Origin: Acidovorax sp. FHTAMBA
Lineage (GTDB): Bacteria > Pseudomonadota > Gammaproteobacteria > Burkholderiales > Burkholderiaceae_C
Assembly: GCF_038958875.1 (NCBI RefSeq)
Contig: NZ_CP152407.1
Span: 875,501-939,500 of the forward strand
Direction: 5' to 3'
DNA: 64,000 nucleotides
Shown here: positions 58,373 through 64,000 of the stretch, piece after piece
Numbering within the stretch: position 1 is the first letter of the stretch
How the letters are laid out: every line of letters starts with the position of its first letter
Notes under the pieces: model-generated
The model's input: only the letters and a program-made list of their open reading frames with translations
What the model was told of the DNA's origin: nothing
The model's database searches: none
Translations under genes and position numbers: made by a program

Positions 58373-58855
58373 ATGAATGGTTTCAACGCACTCGACAAGC
58401 TGGACAGGGCCATCCTGCGCCGCCTGCAAGACAACGGCAGAGAAACCTATGACGTCATTGGCGAACAGGTGGGCCTGTCGCCCAGCGCGGTGCTGCGTCG
58501 GGTCAAGCGCCTGGAAGACAGCGGCGTGATCCAGCGCTATGTGGCGCTGGTGTCGCCGGAGGCCGTCGGCCTGGGACTCACGGCGTACCTGAACGTGCGG
58601 CTCGAAAAGCACACCGAGAGCCACAAGCGCAACCCCATGGACCTGTTCCGCGCCAGTGTGCAGACCTGGCCCGAGGTGGTCGAATGCGCCTCGCTCACCG
58701 GCGAGATGGACTACCTGCTGCGCGTGGTGGTGGCCGACATGGCGCACTACAGCCGCTTCATCATGGACACCCTGCTCAAGCACCCCAGCGTGCAGGACTG
58801 CAAGACCAGCTTTGTGCTGGACCGCGTCAAGGCCACCACCGCCGTTCCTGTCTGA
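58373..58855 (+). CDS. Lrp/AsnC-family transcription regulator
   Basis: The protein has 160 residues from the ATG at 58373 (MNGFNALDKLDRAIL). The N-terminal winged helix has LDRAILRRLQDNGRETYDVI and VGLSPSAVLRRVKRLEDSGV, and the C-terminal RAM (ligand-binding) domain follows (about 65-150). These proteins respond to amino acids or related acids. An Lrp-type gene near hpd is common; here the lip-lif pair lies between them. It may control the aromatic amino acid genes, the lipase, or both. This is inference. Confidence 0.92.
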   Translation: MNGFNALDKLDRAILRRLQDNGRETYDVIGEQVGLSPSAVLRRVKRLEDSGVIQRYVALVSPEAVGLGLTAYLNVRLEKHTESHKRNPMDLFRASVQTWPEVVECASLTGEMDYLLRVVVADMAHYSRFIMDTLLKHPSVQDCKTSFVLDRVKATTAVPV

Positions 58856-58961
58856 CGCAGCAGGGCGGGCGCTTGCCATCGGGCCGCAAGCCGCGATACC
58901 CTGCGCACCCATGGTCCACGGGGCGGCTGGCGGTCTCCCAAGCGACTGCACACCGGGCCTG

Positions 58962-59031
58962 TTGCTATATCCTTCATAGCTGTTGGCGCTTGTCAGTAAA
59001 GCGCTGGAGCCTGATTTTGTGTGTATTTGAG
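58962..59031 (+). repeat. Dispersed palindromic element, copy K (after the Lrp gene)
   Basis: The copy contains TTGCTATATCCTTCATAGCT, GTTGGCGCTTGTCAGTAAA and GCGCTGGAGCCTGATTTTG. It lies between the Lrp gene (stop 58855) and the GNAT gene (start 59105) and could form a hairpin on either strand. Confidence 0.85.
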
Positions 59032-59041
59032 AGAAGCCACT

Positions 59042-59064
59042 ATTTTGTTGCAGCGCAGCAAATT
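59042..59064. promoter_or_regulatory. TTGTTGC/GCAGCAA inverted repeat upstream of the GNAT gene
   Basis: TTTTGTTGC (59043-59051), AGC, and GCAGCAAAT (59055-59063) form an imperfect inverted repeat of the TGC-rich type bound by PhaR regulators of polyhydroxyalkanoate genes in related bacteria. It lies about 40 bases before the start codon at 59105. Confidence 0.35.
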
Positions 59065-59104
59065 TGGCTGGAGTTGCTGAGGGAAAACCCTTATATTTAC
59101 CCGC

Positions 59105-59842
59105 ATGATCGCAACAAAAGACTGGCTCAAAGCATCCTGGTACGCAGGCCGAGACATGCTGCGTCCCGTCACCGGCGGCGTTGTCGCCCCTGAACATGGC
59201 GTCAAGAAGGAGGTGCCCGTGATGGTTCCCATTCGTGCCCTGGGCCCCTCGTACCGCGAGCGGATCACCCAGCACCTGCTTCAGCTCGAGCCTGAAGACC
59301 GTTACCTGCGCTTTGGCTATGCGGCCAATGACGAGCAGATCCGCCGCTATGCCGAGCAGCTGGATTTCGACCGCGACGAGATCTTTGGCATCTACAACCG
59401 CCGGCTTGAACTCATCGCCATGGCGCACCTGGCCTTTTCGGAGCACCCGGAATATAAGCACTGCGCCGAATTCGGCGTGTCGGTGCTCAAGCAGGCGCGC
59501 GGGCGCGGCTTCGGGGCGCGCCTGTTCGAGCGGGCCGTGATGCACGCCCGCAACGAGGGCGTGAACATGGTGTTCATCCACGCGCTGTCCGAAAACACCG
59601 CGATGCTGAAAATCGCGCGCAAGGCGGGCGCCACGGTGCGCCGCGATGGCTCGGAGTCCGAGGCCTATCTGCAGATCGAGCCGGCCAACCTGGACACGCG
59701 CATGACCGAAATGGTGGAGCAGCAGTTCGCCGAGGTGGACTACCAGATCAAGAAGCAGGCCAAGCAGTTCTGGGATTTCCTGGCCAGCGTGCAGGAAGTG
59801 CGCAGCGGCGTGCAGCACGCACGCCACCAGTCGGCCGAATAG
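59105..59842 (+). CDS. GNAT-family N-acetyltransferase
   Basis: The protein has 245 residues. The GNAT core lies at about 55-190, with the strand ELIAMAHLAFSEH, the acetyl-CoA loop LKQARGRGFGARLFERAVMH and the region IHALSENTAMLKIARKAGA. The N-terminus (about 1-40) is an extra segment; the C-terminal 50 residues (MVEQQFAEVDYQIKKQAKQF onward) are helical and resemble a phasin-like or dimerisation tail. The substrate is unknown. A second in-frame ATG at residue 40 (MVPIRALG) is an alternative start preceded by AAGGAGG, which is a good ribosome-binding site. Confidence 0.85.
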   Translation: MIATKDWLKASWYAGRDMLRPVTGGVVAPEHGVKKEVPVMVPIRALGPSYRERITQHLLQLEPEDRYLRFGYAANDEQIRRYAEQLDFDRDEIFGIYNRRLELIAMAHLAFSEHPEYKHCAEFGVSVLKQARGRGFGARLFERAVMHARNEGVNMVFIHALSENTAMLKIARKAGATVRRDGSESEAYLQIEPANLDTRMTEMVEQQFAEVDYQIKKQAKQFWDFLASVQEVRSGVQHARHQSAE

Positions 59843-59927
59843 CCACCGGCGCAGCCCCTGGACGGGCTGACACCACAATCCGCTATCCTTGGGGCCCGAC
59901 CCACTACCGCGCGCACGCTCTCAAACA

Positions 59928-60803
59928 GTGTCAGATCCGCATCCCGGGCGAGCGCCCGAAAAGGAAGACAAGCGCACCTTTCTGCAAAAGGTTGCCGAGT
60001 TCATCCACCCCGGCCCTGATTCCACCGAAGAGCTCATCGGTGCCCTGGCCGACGCCGAGGACAACCAGGTCATTGGAGCCGAATCGCGCGTGATGCTGGA
60101 GCGCGTGATCCGCATGGCCGACATGACCGCAGGCGATGTGATGGTGGCTGCGCCCCGCATGGACCTCGTCAACATCGAGGCGCCGTTTGACGAGATGCTG
60201 CACCTGGTCATCAACACCGCGCACTCGCGGTTTCCGGTGTACCAGGGCGAGCGGGACAACATCATCGGCATCCTCATGGCCAAGGATCTGCTCAAGCTGC
60301 AGCGGTCGCCCGAGCTGAACATCCGCACCCTGCTGCGCCCCGCAGTCTTCGTGCCTGAAAGCAAGGGCTTGAACGACCTGCTGCGCGAGTTTCGCGGCAA
60401 CCGCAACCACCTGGCCATCGTGATCGACGAGTTCGGCCGTGTGGCTGGGCTGATCACCATCGAGGACGTGCTTGAGCAGATCGTCGGCGAGATTGAGGAC
60501 GAGTTTGACATCCCCGAGGACAACGGCGACATCTTCGGCCTGGCCGACCACACCTACCGCGTCAGTGGCGACACCTCGGTGGAGCGTGTCTCCGAAGCGT
60601 TCGACGTACAGGTCAAGGGCAGCGACCCCGATGAGTCGTTCGACACCATCGGTGGCCTGATCGCCCACGAAATGGGCCACGTGCCCAAACGGGGCGAGCA
60701 CCTGCAGCTCAGCGGGCTGCATTTCGTCGTGCTGCACACCAAGGGCGGCGCCGTGCGCTGGTTCAAGGTGTCGCGCGTCGAAGACGCCAGCACCAGCGAC
60801 TGA
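59928..60803 (+). CDS. corC: CorC/HlyC-family CBS-domain protein
   Basis: The protein has 291 residues from a GTG at 59928 (SDPHPGRAPEKEDK follows). Two CBS domains (about 60-180, with MTAGDVMVAAPRMDLVNI and HLAIVIDEFGRVAGLITIED) and a C-terminal CorC_HlyC domain (about 200-285, with GLIAHEMGHVPKRGEHLQ) are present. The protein is linked to Mg2+/Co2+ efflux or to membrane homeostasis; it lacks the DUF21 membrane domain and is probably cytoplasmic. It overlaps the lnt start (TGATG), the widespread corC-lnt order. Confidence 0.93.
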   Translation: MSDPHPGRAPEKEDKRTFLQKVAEFIHPGPDSTEELIGALADAEDNQVIGAESRVMLERVIRMADMTAGDVMVAAPRMDLVNIEAPFDEMLHLVINTAHSRFPVYQGERDNIIGILMAKDLLKLQRSPELNIRTLLRPAVFVPESKGLNDLLREFRGNRNHLAIVIDEFGRVAGLITIEDVLEQIVGEIEDEFDIPEDNGDIFGLADHTYRVSGDTSVERVSEAFDVQVKGSDPDESFDTIGGLIAHEMGHVPKRGEHLQLSGLHFVVLHTKGGAVRWFKVSRVEDASTSD

Positions 60804-62434
60804 TGGGCCGCGCTGTGTCCATGGCGGGGCCACCGCTGGCCTTGCAGGCGCTGCTGGCCGTGGCTGCCGGTGCCGCGCAGGCGGCGTCGCTGGCCTGGCC
60901 GGGCAACGGCCAGCCCCTGTGGTGGTTGCAGATCGCCTCGCTGGCCGTGCTGGCCTGGCTGGTGCGCCCACACCCGGCAGCCTGTGTACGCTGGCAGCGC
61001 GGCGCGCTACTGGGCGGGCTGTTCGCCACCGCCTGGCTGGCCGGCACCTTCTGGTGGCTCTTCATCTCCATGCACACCTACGGCGGGCTGGCCGCGCCAC
61101 TGGCGGTGGCTGCGGTGCTGGGCCTGGCGGCGTTCCTGGCCAGCTACTATGCAGCGGTTTTGGGGCTTTTTTGCCGTCTCACGCTTACCAGTAAAGCGCT
61201 GACAGCTATTGTTTTCGGAGCATTCTGGCTGCTGGCGGAGCTGGCACGTGGCACGCTGTGGACGGGCTTCCCCTGGGGGGCTGGCGGTTACGCGCATGTG
61301 GATGGGCCGCTGGGCGTGCTGGCGCGCAGCGTGGGCGTGTACGGTGTCGGCGCCGTGGCCGCGATGCTGGCCATGGGGGCCGTGCAGCTGCGCAGTGCCG
61401 ACTTGCGGCGTGCGCGCGTGTGGGCCGGGCTGGTGGCACTGGCGGCGCTGCTGGCCGCAGCCACCTGGGGCCGCCATTGCGCTATCAGCGGTTGTGGCAC
61501 ACCCGTGCAGCCAGCCGTCCCATCACTCAGCCTGGAGCTGCTGCAGGGCAACATCCCGCAGGACGAAAAATTCCAGCCGGGCAGCGGCGTACCGTTGGCC
61601 CTGCAGTGGTATGCGCAGGCGCTGCGCGATGCCCGCGCTGACCTGGTGGTGGCGCCCGAAACGGCCATTCCGCTGCTGCCCCAGCAACTGAGCCCGGGGT
61701 ACCTGGAAGGCTTGCAGCAGCGTTACGCGCAAGGGGCGCAGGGCGCGCAGGCCGCGCTGCTGGGCATCCCGCTGGGCGACGAAGTGCAGGGCTACACCAA
61801 CTCGGTGCTGGGCCTGGGCCCCACCACGCTGGCGGCACCGTACCGCTATGACAAGCACCACCTGGTGCCGTTCGGCGAATTCATTCCGCCGTTCTTCAGG
61901 TGGTTCACGGCCATGATGAACATCCCCCTGGGCGATTTCAACCGGGGCCTGGTTGCGCAGCCCTCCTTTGCGTGGGCAGGCCAGCGCATCGCCCCCAACA
62001 TCTGTTACGAAGACCTGTTTGGCGAAGAGCTGGGCGCACGTTTCATCGACCCGGCCCAGGCGCCCACGGTGTTCGTCAACTTCAGCAACATTGGCTGGTT
62101 TGGCAACACCGTGGCCATCGATCAGCATCTGCATATCAGCCGCATGCGCGCTCTGGAGTTCGAGCGCCCCATGGTGCGCGCCACCAACACCGGCGCCACG
62201 GCCATCATCGACCACCGCGGCGTGGTTACGCACCAGCTGGCGCGCCACACCCGCGGTGTGCTCAGGGGCGAGGTGCAAGGCCGGGGGCTGGACGCCCAGC
62301 GCGGCTGGCACATCACGCCGTATGCCTGGTGGGTATCGCGCTGGGGCCTCTTGCCGCTGTGGATGACCGGCGGCCTGGCGCTGCTGGTGGCATGGCTGCT
62401 CCACAGGCGCCAGCGCGGGGGCGTGCGGGGTTGA
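60803..62434 (+). CDS. lnt: Apolipoprotein N-acyltransferase
   Basis: The protein has 543 residues from the ATG at 60803. Seven or so membrane helices are followed by the nitrilase-like periplasmic domain (about 235-500). The catalytic triad is E in VVAPETAIPLLP, K in RYDKHHLVPFGEF and C in IAPNICYEDLFGEE. It adds the third acyl chain to outer membrane lipoproteins. Residues about 122-137 (LFCRLTLTSKALTAIVF) are encoded by a dispersed repeat copy inserted in the loop between two membrane helices. Function is probably kept because the insertion is in frame and in a loop. Confidence 0.94.
   Translation: MGRAVSMAGPPLALQALLAVAAGAAQAASLAWPGNGQPLWWLQIASLAVLAWLVRPHPAACVRWQRGALLGGLFATAWLAGTFWWLFISMHTYGGLAAPLAVAAVLGLAAFLASYYAAVLGLFCRLTLTSKALTAIVFGAFWLLAELARGTLWTGFPWGAGGYAHVDGPLGVLARSVGVYGVGAVAAMLAMGAVQLRSADLRRARVWAGLVALAALLAAATWGRHCAISGCGTPVQPAVPSLSLELLQGNIPQDEKFQPGSGVPLALQWYAQALRDARADLVVAPETAIPLLPQQLSPGYLEGLQQRYAQGAQGAQAALLGIPLGDEVQGYTNSVLGLGPTTLAAPYRYDKHHLVPFGEFIPPFFRWFTAMMNIPLGDFNRGLVAQPSFAWAGQRIAPNICYEDLFGEELGARFIDPAQAPTVFVNFSNIGWFGNTVAIDQHLHISRMRALEFERPMVRATNTGATAIIDHRGVVTHQLARHTRGVLRGEVQGRGLDAQRGWHITPYAWWVSRWGLLPLWMTGGLALLVAWLLHRRQRGGVRG
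61161..61218 (-). repeat. Dispersed palindromic element, copy L (in frame inside lnt)
   Basis: The plus strand reads GGCTTTTTTGCCGTCTCAC, GCTTACCAGTAAAGCGCTG and ACAGCTATTGTTTTCG, the reverse orientation of copies D, E and F relative to the gene. It encodes a loop of lnt between membrane helices. The inner palindrome is somewhat decayed. Confidence 0.75.
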
Positions 62435-62593
62435 TCCACGTCAGGTGCGCGCCGGGTTGGTCGGGCGCCACCGCAGGGCATTGTTTAGAGGCGGCTCCCT
62501 ATGCCTTGATAATAGGGGCCCGCAAGCCGGGCCTGTATTGCGAACAATGACGATTTGAGGCGGGGCAACCGCTGTTCTGGAGCACGACTGAAA
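62435..62593. other. Intergenic region between lnt and fabA
   Basis: This 159-base region should contain the fabA promoter. It has TTGTTT at 62481-62486 and GATAAT at 62508-62513, but the 21-base spacer is too long for a standard sigma70 promoter. A small palindrome ATTGCGAACAAT follows. No repeat or RNA gene was recognised. Confidence 0.3.
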
Positions 62594-63115
62594 ATGGCAG
62601 ATTCCTTTTCCTACGAACAACTGATCGCCTCCGGCGAGGGCCGGCTGTTCGGCGCCGACAGCGGGCGCCTGCCGCTGCCGCCCATGCTGATGTTTGACCG
62701 CATCACGCACATCGACAGCGATGGTGGCGCGCACGGGCTGGGAAAGATCCGCGCCGAACTTGACGTGAAACCCGACCTGTGGTTTTTTGCCTGCCATTTC
62801 CAGGGCGACCCCGTCATGCCCGGCTGCCTGGGGCTCGACGCCATGTGGCAGCTCATCGGCTTTTACCTGACCTGGCTGCAGCTGCCGGGCCGGGGCCGCG
62901 CGCTGGGCGCGGGCGAGGTCAAGTTCACCGGCGAAGTGGGCCCCGATGTGAAGCTGGTCACCTACGAAATCGACATCAAGCGCGTCATCAAGCGCAAGCT
63001 GGTCATGGCCATTGGCGATGCCCGCCTGTTGGCCGATGGCAAGGAAATCTATGTAGCCAACGACCTGCGTGTGGGCCTGTTCAAACGCGAGGAAGACGGC
63101 AAGGACGCAGCATGA
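62594..63115 (+). CDS. fabA: 3-hydroxydecanoyl-ACP dehydratase/isomerase FabA
   Basis: The protein has 173 residues from the ATG at 62594 (MADSFSYEQLIASG). The active-site histidine and aspartate are in FACHFQGDPVMPGCLGLDAM. LPPMLMFDRITHI and GEVKFTGEVGP are also typical. It dehydrates 3-hydroxydecanoyl-ACP and isomerises the double bond, the entry to unsaturated fatty acid synthesis. The stop overlaps the start of fabB (ATGA), giving the classic fabAB operon. Confidence 0.96.
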   Translation: MADSFSYEQLIASGEGRLFGADSGRLPLPPMLMFDRITHIDSDGGAHGLGKIRAELDVKPDLWFFACHFQGDPVMPGCLGLDAMWQLIGFYLTWLQLPGRGRALGAGEVKFTGEVGPDVKLVTYEIDIKRVIKRKLVMAIGDARLLADGKEIYVANDLRVGLFKREEDGKDAA

Positions 63116-64000
63116 CGACCACCAAGAAGCGCGTAGTCATCACCGGCGCGGGCATCGTCTCGTGCATTGGCAACGACCTGGCCACCGTGGAGGCCTCGCT
63201 GCGTGCGGGCACCAGCGGCATCAAGGCCGTGGAAAAGTTCAAGGAACTGGGCCTGCGCAGCCAGGTGGGCGGCGCGCCCGAGATCGACATCGAGGCGCGC
63301 ATCGACCGCAAGCAGCTGCGCTTCATGGGCGATGCGGCGGCCTATGCGCAGATCGCGCTGGAAGACGCTATCAAGCAAGCAGGCCTTTCGCCCGAACAGG
63401 TGAGCCACCCGCGCACGGGCCTCATCATGGGGTCGGGCGGCGGCTCACCCGCCAACCAGATCGAAGCAGCCGACACGCTGCGCGACAAGGGCATCCGCCG
63501 CGTGGGCCCGTACCAGGTCACGCGCTGCATGAGCTCCACCGTGTCCGCGTGCCTGGCCACCAATTTCAAGGTCAAGGGCATCAATTACTCCATCACCTCG
63601 GCCTGCTCTACGTCGGCCCACTGCATTGGCGTGGCCGCGCAGCAGATTGCCTGGGGCATGCAGGACGTGATGTTTGCGGGCGGCGGCGAGGAACTCTCAT
63701 GGGGCATGTCGCTGCTGTTTGACGGCATGGGTGCCATGTCCAGCAAGTACAACGACACCCCCGAGAAAGCCTCGCGCGCCTACGACGCGAACCGCGATGG
63801 TTTTGTGATCGCCGGTGGCGGCGGGGCGGTGGTGCTGGAGAGCCTGGAGCACGCCCAGGCCCGTGGCGCCACCATCCTGGCCGAAGTGGTGGGCTTTGGC
63901 GCCACCAGCGACGGTGAAGACATGGTGGCCCCCTCGGGCGACGGCGCCATTGCCTGCATGCAGCAGGCCATGCAGGGGCTGGATGCCCCCATCGACTACA
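63112..64000 (+). CDS. fabB: 3-oxoacyl-ACP synthase I FabB (runs off the right edge)
   Basis: The first 296 residues are inside the window, from the ATG at 63112. The catalytic cysteine is in INYSITSACSTSAHCIG; MGSGGGSPANQIEAAD and YDANRDGFVIAGGGGAVVLE are family landmarks. The two active-site histidines lie in the missing C-terminal part. FabB elongates unsaturated acyl-ACP intermediates made by FabA. It overlaps fabA by four bases and is therefore translationally coupled. Confidence 0.96.
   Translation, partial: MTTTKKRVVITGAGIVSCIGNDLATVEASLRAGTSGIKAVEKFKELGLRSQVGGAPEIDIEARIDRKQLRFMGDAAAYAQIALEDAIKQAGLSPEQVSHPRTGLIMGSGGGSPANQIEAADTLRDKGIRRVGPYQVTRCMSSTVSACLATNFKVKGINYSITSACSTSAHCIGVAAQQIAWGMQDVMFAGGGEELSWGMSLLFDGMGAMSSKYNDTPEKASRAYDANRDGFVIAGGGGAVVLESLEHAQARGATILAEVVGFGATSDGEDMVAPSGDGAIACMQQAMQGLDAPIDY

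Overview
The window looks like chromosomal DNA of a Comamonadaceae betaproteobacterium, most like Acidovorax. The evidence is the high G+C content, dense short operons, and a gene set typical of Burkholderiales: ttcA/folB/folM, ybeY/phoH, hpd/phhA and fabA/fabB. This assignment is by recognition; no search was run. No tRNA, rRNA or CRISPR array was seen. Two genes run off the ends: AMP nucleosidase (left) and fabB (right).

Layout. 0-6.5 kb: amn, a PAS-GGDEF-EAL protein, an MgtC/DUF4010 membrane protein, dbpA, and an intact IS30-family element with a CTA target duplication just after dbpA. 6.5-10 kb: ankyrin and GlcG/HbpS-like secreted proteins beside a FixJ-type two-component pair. 10-19 kb: CDF metal transporter, dtd, an MFS transporter, a TauE-type permease, phoH-ybeY, and ruvA and ruvB separated by a secreted lipoprotein protease. 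19-22.5 kb: a three-gene ABC export system. 22.5-31 kb: a fused alkylglycerol-monooxygenase-like/lysoplasmalogenase protein, a D-threonine-aldolase-like enzyme, a histidine phosphatase, ttcA-folB-folM and a MidA-type methyltransferase. 31-37.5 kb: eutBC and the trehalose cluster otsB-GH15-otsA. 37.5-43 kb: trxC, a bufferin-type operon (bufABC plus DoxX), the divergent SigF-type sigma factor and NrsF-like anti-sigma factor, and a MipA/OmpV outer membrane protein. 43-53.5 kb: cca, a GST, 5-FTHF cyclo-ligase, slt, an MBL hydrolase, fadD and a lipase-like hydrolase. 53.5-64 kb: a large nested palindrome, hpd-phhA, a secreted lipase with its foldase, an Lrp regulator, a GNAT protein, corC-lnt and fabA-fabB.

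Main points of interest. (1) A dispersed element of about 60 bp, an imperfect palindrome (core GCTGCTAGCGCTT...AAGCGCTAGCAGC), occurs about eleven times. Four to five copies lie in frame inside conserved genes (cca, lnt, folM, the lipid enzyme, perhaps midA), and three copies end exactly on the TGA stop codon of the neighbouring gene. (2) The bufferin operon and the sigF-nrsF pair share a divergent control region with two GTAACC-N16-CGAA promoters facing away from each other. The anti-sigma factor keeps two Cys-Pro motifs at residues 130 and 180, and a 78-bp inverted-repeat element has extended the sigma factor by exactly 26 codons. (3) An AGMO-like ether-lipid monooxygenase domain is fused to a TMEM86/YhhN lysoplasmalogenase domain, in a genome that also carries pterin-cofactor genes.
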